A DNA stretch of 64,000 bases from Proteles cristata cristata. Lineage: Eukaryota > Chordata > Mammalia > Carnivora > Hyaenidae. This document shows positions 24,501 to 33,895 of this stretch, one piece after another. Within the stretch, counting starts at the first letter, position 1. Each line of letters opens with the position of its first letter. The translations under genes were made by a program, and so were the position numbers. The notes under the pieces were generated by a model. That model was not told the origin of the DNA, did no database searches, and worked only from the letters and a program-made list of their open reading frames with translations. Location of the stretch: positions 1-64,000 of the forward strand of contig JAESUZ010005104.1 in the NCBI GenBank assembly GCA_017311185.1, read 5' to 3'.

Positions 24501-27500
24501 ATCCATTCCCCACAGCAGCTGAAGTCTGTCTGCGACCCTCTAGCTGTGTCCCATGTTGGGCCATGTCACCATCTTCATCAGCGCTCACTTGTGTTTGGAC
24601 CCGACACTTATTTGTTCTCTGACTGCTGAGCTGATCAGAGTGTTTTTATGTTTCCAAATGTTTGCGTTTTCCCCCTAGTTATTTTTTATTTTTCAATTTC
24701 TAACTTAATGCCGTTGTGGTCGGAGAATAAGGTCTGAATGATATCAGCTCTTTGAAATGTGGAGGCCGGTCCAGTTGACATAAGTATTCCACATGTGTAT
24801 GAGAAGGAAGTGCCTCTTGTTGCTAGATGCACGTCTGTACCTACACACACGGAGGCAGCCCTGGCGGCCGGGACTGGGAGCCTCTGGAAGGGGCAGGGAG
24901 ATCCCATGCTGAGGCACATCTCCCTAACTTTTCCTGCATCCTAGGCACTTTTACTTCTGCATTTTGAAGCTGGCTTAGGAACATACAGGTTTAGAGTGGT
25001 CATCTTCCTAGAGAAATGAACCTTTATACTTTAGTGACCTCATTATCTCTGAAAAGGATTTTTGCCTTAAAGCCTATTTTGCCAGCTATTAATATGGTTC
25101 ATACCAGATTTCTTTTGACTCTACTACTTCTTTTTATAGCTTTTTAAATTTTTTAAATATTTTTTTAATATTTAATTATTTTTGAAGGAGAGAGCATGTG
25201 TGAGCAGGGGACAGGCAGAGAGAGACAGGGACAGAGGATCTGAAGTGGGCTCTGCCCTGACAGCACAGAGCCCAATGTGGGGCTTGAACTCACACACTGT
25301 GAGATCACGGCCTGAGCCAAAGTCGGACACTCTACCAACTGAACCACCTGCCCACCCCTATAGATTTTTTTTTTTTAATCCTTTACCTTCAACTTTTCTT
25401 GAGATGTAGGTGTCTCTCTTACAGAGCTGGTTTTGCACATGGAATGCATCTCATCGCTGCTGTTTTTGTAACCATAAGTGTTGCCCGGACAGTCTCCGCT
25501 CCTCAGGTACTCTTTCCAGAAGCTGATAAGGCCACCTGTTAGGGAACATTTACTGGGGGCCTCTGAGTGTGTGAATCTGCACATGGATGGTGCCCACGGT
25601 TCTAGGGGCTTCTGTGGATTTGTACCAGCCCTCCACTGGGCTGTTGGGAAGCCAGCTCACCGGCCTTTGTGGGTCTGTCCCACAGATTTTTATTTTTGTG
25701 CCTTCATTTTTATTCAGTTCAAAATACTTTCTTTTCTTTTTCTTTTTCTTTTTTTTTCTTCTCTTTTTTTTTTTTTTTTTGGCTTATTTATTTTGAGAGG
25801 GAGAGAGAGTACACGTGAAAGTTGGGGAGGAGCAGAGAGTGAGAGGGAGAGAGAATCCCAAGCAGGCTCTGCGCTGTCAGCATGGAGCCCAACATGCAGC
25901 TCGAACCCACAAATTGCAAGATCATGACCTGAGCCGAAATCAAGAGTCAGACCCTTAGGGTGCCTGGGTGGCTCAGTTGGTTAAGCATCCAACTTCAGCT
26001 CAGGTCATGACCACACGGTTCATGGGTTCGAGCCCAATGTCGGGTTCTGTGCTGACAGCTAGCTCAGAGCCTGGAGCCTGCTTCCGATTCTGTATCTTTC
26101 TCTCTCTGACCCTCCCCTGCTCATGCTTTCTCTCTCTCAGAAATAAATTTTAAAAACATTAAAAAAAATTTAAAAAAAAAAAAGAGTCAGACCCTCAACC
26201 GACTGAGCCACCCAGGTGCCCCTATTCAGTTCAAAATACTTTCTATTTGCTCTTGTGATCTCTTCTTTGATCCAGTTGTTCCTTAGAAGTAAATTATTTA
26301 ATTTGCAAATATTTGTTGATTTTGTAGATATCTTTAATCTAGCTTAATTCTGCTGTCAGTGAAGGAACCTGTATAATGTTAACATTTCAATATTTATTGA
26401 GGCTTGTGTTTGGCCCAGCACATGGTACATCTTGGTGAACGTGTGTGTTCTGCAGTTGGTGGGTGGAGTGTTCTGTCAGTGTGGCCTCGGTCAAGGTGAT
26501 TGGTAGCATTTAAGTCTCCCATATCCCTACGGATCTTTTTGTCCAGTTTTCTGCCAGTTACTGAGCAAAGTCTAAATCTTTGAGTATGGCTGTGAATGTG
26601 CCTGTTTCCCTATTTTGTTCTATTTTGTTTTACTTCATGAATTTTGAAGCGCTGTCATTATGCGCATTTAAGATGGTTCCCACATCCTGCTGATTGGTCA
26701 TCATGAAATATCCTCTGTAGCTCTTGTCACGTCTTTTTTGTTGTTGTTGTTTTTAATTGAAGCATAGTTGACACACAATGAATGTTTCTATTAGTTTCAG
26801 GTGTCTTGAGGTCGTCTTGGTCTGACGCTAATAAAGCTGCATTAACTTTCTCCAGTTTCCTTTTTGCGAGGCACATCTCCCACATCTCCCTTATTTTCAA
26901 CCAATGTCCATCTCTTTATATTTAAAAAGCATCTTGTTTTAGTCTTGCGTTTTAATCCTTTCTGACATTCTCTGCCTTCAAATTGCAGCACTTAGTCTGT
27001 TTGCACTTAATGTAGTTATTGATGTGTCCAGCATTAAAGCTGCCATCTTGATATTTGTTTTCCACTTGGCACTTCTCTGTTGACCCTCTTTTATTTCTTT
27101 CCTGCCTTCTTGTATGTCCATCAAGTATTCATATTTCAGCTTTCCATTTTATTTCCTCTTTTGGTTTATAGCTTTTGTCGTTTTCTTCTGAGCAGTTGCT
27201 TGCAGGCCCACGGCACACATCATTGGCGTTCCCAGCCCTGCTTAGTGTTGCCATGCTACCCCTTCGTGCATCATAGCCCCACGCTAGAAGGATTCCAGTT
27301 ACCACCTTCCCACCCTTCCTCCTGCCTCTGTTACACATTTTACTTCTATACACCTTCACTCTACGGTGTTACTGGTTTTGTGCTAAACCATCGGTTGTTA
27401 CTTATTAAAACTTATAAGAAATAAAAATAGTGTAGGGGCACCCTGGTGGCTCAGTCAGTTAAGCGTCCGACTATTGATTTTGGCTCAGGTCATGATCTCA

Positions 27501-30500
27501 CTTCATGAGTTCAAGCCCCGCATCTGGCTCTGCGCTGACTGTGTGGAAAACTGCTTGGGATTCTCTTTCTGTCTCTCTCTCTCTCTTTGTTCCTTCCCCA
27601 CTCACCCCCCCCCCAATAGTGGGTTTTAACTGTGTAGGTCCATTTATATGCAGATTTTTTAATAAATACAGTGTATTTCTATAAATGTGTTTTCTTTTCC
27701 ATGTGATCTTATTAATATTTTCCTTTCTCTAGCTTATTTTATTGTAAGAATATGTAGTATATAATACATACAACATACAATGTGTGTGTTAATTGTTTAT
27801 GTATCACTAAGGCTTCTAGTCAACAGGAGGCTATTCGCAGTTTTGGGGGAGTCAGAAGTGATATGTGGATTTTCCACTGCATTGGTGGGGGGGGGTTATC
27901 ACCCCTAATCCCATGTTGTTCAAGAGTCAACCGTAGTTTATATTTACCCCCATCTGTTAGAATTTCTAGTGCTCTTCCTATAGATCCAAGTGCCTGGTTT
28001 TATTTTCCTTTATCTGGAAGAATATCCTTTAGCATTTCTCACAGTGTAATTATACTGGCAAAAGATTCTCCAGCTTCTGTTTGTGAAAAATGTCTATTTC
28101 ACCATCTTTTTGAAAAGCATTCTGGGAGTGCCTGGGTGGCTCAGTTGGTTGAGTGTCTGACTTCTACTCGGGTCATGATCTCATAGCTCGTGAGTTCGAG
28201 CCCCACATTGGGCTCTGTGCTCACAGCTCAGAGCCTGGAGCCTGCTTCGGATTCATGTCTCCCTCTCTCTCTGCCTTGCCCCTGCTTACGCTGTGTCTTA
28301 CTCTCAAAAATAAATAAACATTAAAAATAATAATAAATAAGATAAAAAGAATTCCACCTATGGGACCTAAGGATGATGCTTTTGTTTTTCTCCCTGCACT
28401 TTAAAGCCTTTGTACTGGGACACCTGGGTAGCTCAGTCAGTTAAGAATTCAGCTCTTGATCTCAGCTCAGGTCTTGATCTCAGGGCCATGAGTTTAAGCC
28501 CCCACGCTGGGCTCCATGCTGGGCATGAAGTCTACTTAAAAATTTTAATTTAATTTAATTTATTAATTTTAAAAAGGTGCTGTTCTGTTGTCATCTGGTG
28601 TTCATAGTTTCTGATGAGAATTCATCATACCTTATCATTATTCCCAGATGCACCGTGTGTCTCTCTCCATGGCGGCCTTCAAGATTTCTTTTCTTTTTTT
28701 TCTTTTCTTTTTTTTTTTTTAATGTTTTATTTATTTCTAGGAGAGAGAGAGACAGCGTGAGCAGGAGGGGAGGGTCAGAGAGAGAGGGAGTCACAGACTG
28801 AAACAGGCTCCAGGCTCTGAGCTGGCAGTCAGCACAGAGCCCGACGTGGGGCTCGAACTCACGAACCGCGAGATCATGACCTAAGCGAAAGTCGGACACT
28901 TAACCGACTAAGCCACCCAGGTGCCCCGCAGGATTTCTTTTCATCTGTGGTTTTCAGTGGTTGACCATGCAGGGACTTTCATAAGTTAGACAGTTGGACA
29001 TTTGGATGTCACCTCATAGGTTCCTGAAGCTCTATTCAGTTTTCTTCATTTGCTTTTCTCTCTTCTTCAGGTTGAAAAATGTTGATCGATTTGTCCTCTA
29101 CTTTACTGACTGATGTTTAATTTGCAGTCTGCTGTTAAACCTATTCTATAAATTTTGCATCTCAGTGATCGAGCTTCTCAGTCTATATTTTCTATTAGAG
29201 TTCTTCTTTATTTTTTGAATAAAAGGCTCTTTTTTAGAATAGTTTTAGATTCACAGCAAGATTGAGAAGAAGGTGTAGACATATCCCCTATGTCCCTTGT
29301 CCCCCCACATATGCACAGCCTCCCCCATTATCCACAGCCCACCAGAGTGGGACAGCTATTATAATTGGTGGGCTCACATTGACACGTTATCACCTGGAGT
29401 CCACAGTTCACATTAAGGTCTCTCTTGGTGGTATGCATTCTGTGGGTTTGGACAAATATATAATGACATGTGTCCACCATTATAGGATCACACACAGTAT
29501 TTTCACTGCCCTAAAAATCCTCTATGCTCTGCCCATTCATTCCTCCTTCCTCACTAACCCCTGACATTATTGTCTCTTTGGTTTTGTCTTTTCCAGAGCC
29601 TCATGGCTGGAATCATATAGTATGATTTTTTAAAAATACATATTTAAACAGTTGCTTTAAAGTCTTTGATATATCTAAGTGTCATTCTGGGCCAGTTTCT
29701 ATTTAGTGCCTTTTTTTCCAGTTGACTGTGGGTCATATATTCCTGCTTCTTTGCATGTCTAATAATTTTTTGTTTGCATGGTAGACATCATAATACATGT
29801 AATACGTGATGGAGACTCAGAATTCTAGTCTTTTGTGCTGAAGCGGGTTTACTTTTGTTCTTGCAGGCAGTTCAGTTATTGGTTGTTGACCTTGAACTTG
29901 TGTAGGCTTGGCTTTATGCTCTGTCAGGGAAGATATGTGGAAAGCCCAGGGTCCTTCCCAGGCTCCTCTGAAGTGGTGGGACTCACCTTCCAAACTCTGC
30001 CTCCCCTTCAGATCATGTAGAATTCAGTCTCTAGTATTGTTATAGTAGGTCCAGGGTAGGCCCCCCACCCAAAGGCATGTACCTCATTCCTGAAGCAAGA
30101 CCATTGTGGCATCTCAGTTGGTCTTGTGTCAGGCAGTGTTTGCACTCTTGCTGGATCCACCAGAGATCACTGTTGATCTCTTGTAACTATTACATTTAAC
30201 TCTGCTGCAGCCACTGTCCGGTAAACTTGGTGTGCTGTCCTGAACTTGAATAGCCCAGCCTTCCACACAAGGATGGTTGGGAAACCAGACATGGCCTTCA
30301 GTCCCTCCCCCAATTCCCTCCATGCTGCTGACTCACCCCACAGACTTAGCTGCTCTAGCTGTCCCACTCTCTGATCTCTGCCTCCTCAGCTTCATGTGCA
30401 CAGAGGTGCACCACGTAGATTTCATGGCTGGGATACTTCCCTGGGCAGATTGCTGCTAGGGTGTTTGGGAGACCCACCTCATCAGCTGCCCTTCCCCTCC

Positions 30501-33500
30501 TGTTCTCCACTGCCTGGACACAGTTGTTTGTCATATTTTGTGCAATTTGATGGTTGTTTATAGCACGAGGACTAGTCTCGTACCAGTTTTTACTCCATCA
30601 AAGCCATATTCGTATTGTTCTTGCTTCATAGATGATATGCCTGTTTATCTCTTAAAGAGATAGTCAAAGTTCTTCATTGTGAATTATACCCTTTATCATC
30701 GATAAGTATGGTATACAGTCTGTCTTCATGCTTTTGACTCTGAATTCAACCTTTCCTGTTACTAACACTGGACCCCTGTTTGTCTTGTCTGCACTCTCCT
30801 GATATATCTTTGCCAGTCATTCTTTTGGTGTCTCTCTTACACATAGCACGGATTTGGGTTTAACTTTGGAATCCAGCTATAAATCTGCTGAATATATTTT
30901 TATGGAGAAATGCAACGGCAAGTTCTAGGAAATCATGGTACCTAGTGTCAGGGTGGGGAAGGAAGTAATGTTTTTGTCATTACTTACAGTGGGTTGTCTG
31001 ATAATCTCTCAAGTATGAGGTTGACCATTGTATCTGAGGCCCCACATGACAAAAGATGAGCAAATCAATGAATTTAACAAAAATCCCATCTCTCTCAGTA
31101 TCCGCCTATATTTTGACTAGTTACATAACCGGTTCTATAGTCATAACCCACATATTGTTTTAGACATAATCCCTCTGGTAAGTAGATTCTGTATTCTCTG
31201 CCAGATCATCTGCTCAAGTTCTCTGGTTATCTCTTAAGAGACTAGAGTTAATCTTCCAGTTCTTCAAGAAGAGCTTATGGGAGCATATTCTTTGAGTTCT
31301 TACATGTTGAAAAATGCTTGTCTATTGTTTTTATACTTGAACAGCACTTTGGCTGGATATAAAATTCTTGGACCATGCCTGCCCTCACAGTCTTCACTGT
31401 CCATTGGCACAGATGTGGCCACGGAACTTTCTGAGGACAGCCTAAGCCTTCCCTCACAATCAACTTGATCTTTTTGCCTGGCCACCAAAAGGTCTTTTTT
31501 TCCCCCTTAGTCCAGTGATTTTCCTAAGGTATATCTTAACATTGACCATCCTGCAGCCTGTTTTTGGATTTGGATTGTAAGACTTCAATTTCTAGAAATT
31601 AAAATTGATTTTCTAAATCACTGAATGCTAGAGCATCTCTACCTGTTTTCTACATCTTCTGTTTTCTCTCCAGTCCATTGTAACTCTTTGTTTCTCTTTC
31701 ATTTTGCTCACTTTGTATCATTCCTGCACTTACTGTCTAGTTCCAGTCTCCTTCTGCTCTTCCCATTCCCCTTCATTTCTTTGAGTTCTTCCTTCTACTT
31801 CTTTCCTGTGCTCTGTCAGTTCAGCTTTCCTCCTCTGTGTTTGTTGGGTTCTTGTTTTATAGAGGTGATTGCTTCATGAAATTTTGTTTTGTTAAATTGT
31901 GGCAAAAATGCTTCATAGCGATTTCTGTTTGCTTCCAAGGAATATTACCATGATTTTATTTATTTTTTAAGTTTATTTTTATTTATTTTGAGAGATAGAG
32001 AGCAAGTGGGGAGGGACAGAGAGAGAAGGAGACAGAATCCCAAGCAGGCTCCATGCTGTCAGCACAGAGCGCAACACAGGGCTGGAACTCACAAACTGAG
32101 ATCATGACCTGAGCTGAAATTAAGAGTTGGACAATCAACCGACTGACCCACCCAGGTGCCCGTACCATTTGTTTTTACATGTTTTTTTCCTCCTTTTCTG
32201 TAGTGTTATCTTTGCAGAGATGAGGGATTCTTAACTGAGACTGCTATGGCCCCATTAGGAAGTCAACTAGGAGAAAAGGGTGTGCTGGTGAGAGACAGCA
32301 AAGCAACTTCAGGGCAGCAAGAGGTTGTGGTGCACAGATCTAGGCCAATCATGGGATCAGTAGAAGGAAGTGGTCATTGTATATTGTCACAGTGATGGCA
32401 AAGTGTCTTTGTCATTTAGTGTGTGGGGACGGAGATGCCAAATTGCCTTGCAGTGCATGAGACAGTGCTGTATAACCACTAGTGGTCCCGTGACCACCAA
32501 GGCAGCTCTGGATCCCTACCTGCTGCAGGAGGCACGTGTTGAGGAGGGGTCATCACAGAGCACTGACTGTGGGAGTGCTCAGCCCCCAGAGAGAGGTTGG
32601 CTTCAAATGGCTCAACGCAAATAGAATGCATCTGTGTAACTCCTTCTTCTGTTTTGCCTGACCCCTTCTTAGACCAGGCAAGGGACTAAGGTTTCAGCCA
32701 TGGCCAGTGTTGTCAGGCTCTGCAGGTTCGCCTGCGACCTGCACCTTCCTGTTGTCCCCCACCCCTCCTGCCTGCACTCACACCCACTGGCTCCCCTTCT
32801 TGGTAGCCCTTCAGCCCCTCTTCCCGAAGATGGAGTTTGCGTTTCTTGTGCTCCTCATGCTTTGGGGTGGTATGAGGTTTCCCCAGAAGGGAGAAATGCA
32901 GACTTTATTCTGCTATCAAGCTGGAAACACCTCTTGCATTTCGTTAGAGTGCAATATATTTCTGTGATCAGGGGCCCCAGGACCCAGCCCACTGAGGTCT
33001 TTCCTGAGGGCCTGATAGAAAGGGAAACAGGGTAGCTCTGAGGGGCTTCAGGGGCTCTCTAAGGGAAGGGCCTGAGGTCTTCTGTCATAATCCAAGGATT
33101 CAGCCAAAGGTAGTGGTCAGGCCGCTCCCCTCAGCAGGTCTGTACCTGGCTCCTGGAAGGTAGGGGGTGAGTTTATAGGAGCATGCAATCTTGGCAGCCT
33201 GTGTTTTCCTCCTCGTTCCAGCTGCCAGATTGGGGATGTCCACAGGTGGGAGCCTCTGTGACAAGTCTAAGAAGCCACCTCATGGTTCTCTCTGCTGCTC
33301 TTGATCTTGTAGGTATGCAAAACTCACGAACTTACCAATCCTGGGATTGCTGATATCAAGATCCGGCCAGACCGCAAGATCCTAGCCACTGCAGGCTGGG
33401 ACCATCGTGTCCGTGTGTTTCACTGGCGGACAATGAAGCCACTAGCTGTGCTCTCCTTCCACAGTGCTACCGTCCACTGTGTGGCCTTCGCTGCCGATGG

Positions 33501-33669
33501 CATGCTGGCTGCAGGGTCCGGGGATCAGCGCATCAGCATCTGGTCACTCTACCCGATTAGCAATGACTCATCCACTCCTTTGTCAGGACATGTGATGGAG
33601 AACAGGGAGGTGGAAGCCCATGCTTTGGCCTTACCCAGACATGTAGAAACCGTGCATCAGGACCCCTGA
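3443..33669 (+). CDS. GNB1L: GNB1L, guanine nucleotide-binding protein subunit beta-like protein 1 (six coding exons)
   Basis: The join is 3443-3567, 4077-4202, 9624-9786, 13792-13890, 18559-18774 and 33313-33669. It totals 1086 nt, or 361 residues plus stop, and every junction is GT-AG and keeps frame. The protein is built of WD40 repeats and has no signal peptide or membrane segment. Repeat ends are visible as SGLVHIW (about 45-51), DLKLCLWD (88-95), GSVALWDV (187-194), LAVWSLD (exon 5), WDHRVRVFHW (272-281) and QRISIWSLY (315-323). The sequence follows human GNB1L (327 residues as I recall) from the N-terminal region to the last repeat. The excess length is a C-terminal tail. WD proteins of this type act as soluble scaffolds. 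GNB1L has been reported to support stability of PIKK-family kinases with TTT/R2TP co-chaperones, and it maps to the 22q11.2 deletion region. The gene converges on TBX1. Identity is near certain; the native C-terminus is less sure. Confidence 0.95.
3568..4076 (+). other. GNB1L intron 1
   Basis: A short intron of about 0.5 kb with GTGAGT donor and caacag acceptor. No repeat or other feature is recognised inside it. Confidence 0.85.
4077..4202 (+). CDS. GNB1L: GNB1L coding exon 2
   Basis: The acceptor is ttgtcacaacag|gtccctg and the donor is CTCAG|GTGGGT. The exon encodes residues 42-83 plus two bases of codon 84. It finishes the first WD blade (GLVHIWSLQTRR) and begins the next (TLDGH...CVTWLQ). 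Phase matches both neighbours. Confidence 0.94.
6324..6486 (+). repeat. CAN-SINE, older subfamily, sense
   Basis: The tRNA-Lys-like head 'ggggcgcctggctggttcag' is followed by a tRNA-unrelated part ending 'ggacgtggagcctacttt' and an A-rich tail. It lacks the TC-rich tract of the younger felid subfamily, so it belongs to the older 'ctccacactgg...' type. Confidence 0.85.
6700..6900. repeat. Old L1-derived fragment
   Basis: The text 'ttattgagagttctttttat' and 'attctggatatggttgatgt' matches a very common L1 ORF2/3'-end pattern. It is diverged. Confidence 0.5.
7381..7608 (+). repeat. Felid-type CAN-SINE with 13-bp target-site duplication
   Basis: The SINE body is 7394-7595: head 'gggtgcctgggtggctcagt', 'gctgacagctcagaccctgg', a TC-rich segment, then an A tail. 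A perfect direct repeat ACAAAGATAGATA flanks it at 7381-7393 and 7596-7608. This shows insertion by LINE-type target-primed reverse transcription. Confidence 0.92.
7620..8168. repeat. Large compound TG-rich microsatellite/minisatellite
   Basis: About 550 bp of interrupted (TG)n. It contains longer repeating phrases such as 'gtgtgtgaggtatgtttgca' and 'gagagtgtat(g/a)tatgaggtat', so it is a higher-order repeat and not a simple dinucleotide run. The - strand reads as His/Thr-rich open frames, which are artefacts. It is likely length-polymorphic and capable of Z-DNA. Confidence 0.92.
9080..9265. repeat. Probable L1-derived fragment
   Basis: 'gagtggaattccgtggtgtg' and 'gggtgggattgctgggttgt' follow the pattern of the L1 3' region (…gagtggaattgctgggtcat…). 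It is diverged. Confidence 0.4.
9624..9786 (+). CDS. GNB1L: GNB1L coding exon 3
   Basis: The acceptor is ttggtctggcag|tcaagg. The exon completes codon 84 (AG|T, Ser) and encodes residues 85-138, including the WD end DLKLCLWDLAEG and the segment up to SGSDE. The donor is GACGAG|GTGAGC after 9786, phase 0. Confidence 0.94.
10845..10990. promoter_or_regulatory. AT-rich patch, candidate conserved non-coding element
   Basis: About 145 bp of AT-rich, non-repetitive DNA with ATTTAAAT, CAATTA and octamer-like ATTTGTTCAT. It lies directly beside GC-rich DNA. Regulatory function is inference from composition. Confidence 0.25.
11933..12130 (-). repeat. Felid-type CAN-SINE, antisense
   Basis: A GA-rich tract, then 'gaatccgaagcaggcccc' and 'gagatcatgacctgagcc', ending in 'ctgagccacccaggcacc'. 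This is the reverse complement of the SINE head. Confidence 0.9.
12463..12503. repeat. (CA)n microsatellite, about 20 units
   Basis: Uninterrupted CA dinucleotides run over about 41 bp. It is a likely polymorphic marker. Confidence 0.95.
12790..12885 (+). repeat. MIR fragment
   Basis: 'cctctgcacctcagactctt' then 'catctgcaaaccagaggat' matches the MIR pattern (…tctctgtgcctcagtttcctcatctg…) with several changes. Confidence 0.55.
13792..13890 (+). CDS. GNB1L: GNB1L coding exon 4
   Basis: The acceptor is cttactgtcag|gttcag and the donor is TGGCAG|GTAAGG. Thirty-three full codons (139-171) start VQILEMPSKTSVC and end MPMCLELWQ. Both ends are phase 0. It encodes the linker and start of a WD blade. 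Confidence 0.94.
14059..14083. repeat. Short (CTG)n trinucleotide repeat
   Basis: 'tcctgctgctgctgctgctg' gives about seven CTG units in intron 4. This is below any disease-type expansion size. Confidence 0.9.
15828..15848. repeat. CAGGA pentanucleotide tandem run
   Basis: About four copies of 'caggacagga'-type units. Confidence 0.8.
17195..17245 (+). repeat. Short MIR-like fragment
   Basis: 'cctgaagcctcagtttcccc' resembles the conserved MIR segment. It is short, so the assignment is weak. Confidence 0.4.
18559..18774 (+). CDS. GNB1L: GNB1L coding exon 5
   Basis: The acceptor is gtccccgcag|gctgag and the donor is CTGCAG|GTCAGT. The exon has 72 full codons (172-243). They include LLLAGYEDGSVALWDVSE, then CSRVACH and FDFDSQKARG, and end LAVWSLDEQQALQ. 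This gives two WD40 blade ends, and both exon ends are phase 0. Confidence 0.95.
18790..18900. promoter_or_regulatory. Candidate conserved element beside exon 5 donor
   Basis: Immediately after the exon is AT-rich, non-repetitive DNA. It includes AATATTT and 'ggctaattaatcaccgtgag' (TAATTAAT homeodomain-type core). Function is inferred from composition only. Confidence 0.25.
20733..20973 (-). repeat. Felid-type CAN-SINE, antisense, with 13-bp target-site duplication
   Basis: The body is 20746-20960. A T-rich end starts the + strand copy, followed by a GA-rich tract, 'gaatccgaagcaggctcc' and 'gagacactcaggcacccc'. The perfect direct repeat GGCTGTCATCTTT lies at 20733-20745 and 20961-20973. Confidence 0.92.
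22038..22052 (+). repeat. Poly-G run
   Basis: About 15 consecutive G residues in intron 5. It could be length-variable or a sequencing-difficult site. Confidence 0.85.
24160..24368 (-). repeat. Felid-type CAN-SINE, antisense
   Basis: T-rich start, GA-rich tract, 'gagatcatgacctgagccga', 'cttaaccgactgagccatcc' and end 'aggcgcccc'. Confidence 0.9.
25144..25358 (-). repeat. CAN-SINE, antisense
   Basis: T-rich start, 'gagagagacagggacagagg', 'gggcttgaactcacacactg', ending '…accacctgcccacccc'. It is more diverged than its neighbours. Confidence 0.85.
25711..26244 (-). repeat. Antisense CAN-SINE split by a later sense CAN-SINE, with outer target-site duplication
   Basis: The outer SINE is 25733-25957 plus 26181-26222, flanked by a perfect 22-bp direct repeat (starts TATTCAGTTCAAAATACTTT) at 25711-25732 and 26223-26244. 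Its tRNA-like head is interrupted near the end by the insertion at 25958-26180. This gives a head-to-head inverted pair and a clear relative age order. Confidence 0.93.
25958..26180 (+). repeat. Nested sense CAN-SINE insertion
   Basis: 'gggtgcctgggtggctcagt', 'gctgacagctagctcagagc' and an A-rich tail. A 16-bp duplication (AAGAGTCAGACCCTTA at 25942-25957; one mismatch at 26181-26196) is derived from the older SINE. The 'agctagctcagagc' variant (internal 4-bp duplication) is shared with the SINE at 42556. Confidence 0.93.
27435..27615 (+). repeat. CAN-SINE, sense
   Basis: Head 'ggggcaccctggtggctcag', 'gagttcaagccccgcatctg', TC-rich tract, then a C-rich run and no long A tail. Confidence 0.85.
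28125..28350 (+). repeat. Felid-type CAN-SINE, sense
   Basis: 'gggagtgcctgggtggctca', 'cagctcagagcctggagcct', TC-rich tract and A-rich tail 'aaaaataaataaacattaaa'. Confidence 0.92.
28417..28576 (+). repeat. CAN-SINE, older subfamily, sense
   Basis: 'gggacacctgggtagctcag' head with the 'ctccatgctgggcatgaagt' body and a (TTTAA)n tail. It is the same older type as the copy at 6324. Confidence 0.88.
28691..28927 (-). repeat. Felid-type CAN-SINE, antisense
   Basis: Poly-T start, 'gagagagagagacagcgtga', 'gggctcgaactcacgaaccg' and end 'taagccacccaggtgcccc'. Near-matching 'a(a/g)gatttcttttc' at both edges suggests a target-site duplication. Confidence 0.92.
29225..29640. repeat. L1 3'-region fragment
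   Basis: 'gttttagattcacagcaaga', 'cctcccccattatccacagc', 'ggtttggacaaatatataat' and 'actgccctaaaaatcctcta' match a well-known mammalian L1 (L1M-type) 3' segment. The trailing 'tggaatcatatagtatg' is its usual end. Confidence 0.75.
31270..31400. repeat. Possible HAL1/L1-like fragment
   Basis: 'cactttggctggatataaaa' followed by 'ttcttgg' resembles a common old LINE segment. The assignment is tentative. Confidence 0.35.
31953..32161 (-). repeat. Felid-type CAN-SINE, antisense
   Basis: T-rich start, 'gagagatagagagcaagtgg', 'gatcatgacctgagctgaaa' and end 'acccacccaggtgccc'. Confidence 0.9.
33313..33669 (+). CDS. GNB1L: GNB1L terminal coding exon 6
   Basis: The acceptor is ttgatcttgtag|gtatgc. 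The exon encodes residues 244-361 and TGA at 33667-33669. The last two WD blades end at WDHRVRVFHW and QRISIWSLYP (320 is the final blade Trp). After that Pro the reading frame continues for 37 residues (325-361), starting ISNDSSTPLSGHV and ending HVETVHQDP. Human GNB1L, from memory, stops two residues after the same Tyr-Pro. The tail is low in hydrophobics and has no recognised domain. Confidence 0.9.
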   Translation, partial: VCKTHELTNPGIADIKIRPDRKILATAGWDHRVRVFHWRTMKPLAVLSFHSATVHCVAFAADGMLAAGSGDQRISIWSLYPISNDSSTPLSGHVMENREVEAHALALPRHVETVHQDP

Positions 33670-33895
33670 GGACAGCCAGTCACAGTTCTCTTCCTCCAGG
33701 TACGAGAGGTGTCCAGTCCTTGGGGTCCTTATTTTCTGCACAAGTCTTGTGTTTCCTTTTGTGAAATACAGCCTCTACATGACAATGACTGCAGTGTACA
33801 AAGAGTAACTGGGCAACACACCTGGGCATCTGTGGTCCAGGTGAGAGGCCAACTTGGGGATGCTATTTTACAATAAACTTCCAGTGGCAAACCTG
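33670..33895 (+). other. Probable start of GNB1L 3'UTR, with AATAAA
   Basis: Non-coding DNA follows the stop. An AATAAA poly(A) hexamer sits at 33872-33877, about 200 bp after the stop. In human the 3'UTR may run longer and overlap the TBX1 end, so this is only the first plausible cleavage region. Confidence 0.4.

Larger units (their letters stand above)
24370..27080. repeat. L1-derived AT-rich island with SINEs
   Basis: Segments such as 'gccgttgtggtcggagaata' (about 24710), 'atccagttgttccttagaag' (about 26270) and 'gtgtgttctgcagttggtgg' (about 26440) fit the pattern of old L1 ORF2. They are read across several SINE insertions. Exact family and boundaries cannot be set by eye. Confidence 0.5.
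18775..33312 (+). other. GNB1L intron 5 (14.5 kb), repeat-rich
   Basis: The left part (18.8-23.6 kb) is GC-moderate and mostly unique, with a SINE at 20746-20960. From about 23.6 kb to 32.2 kb the base composition becomes AT-rich, with L1-derived DNA and at least eight SINEs. The last kilobase before exon 6 has no recognised element. No internal exon was seen. Confidence 0.8.

Noticed and set aside
25958..26040. tRNA-like heads of SINEs as possible tRNA genes
   Set aside because: The tRNA-Lys-like part of each SINE lacks an intact cloverleaf, and each is joined to a SINE body with an A tail. They are retroposons.
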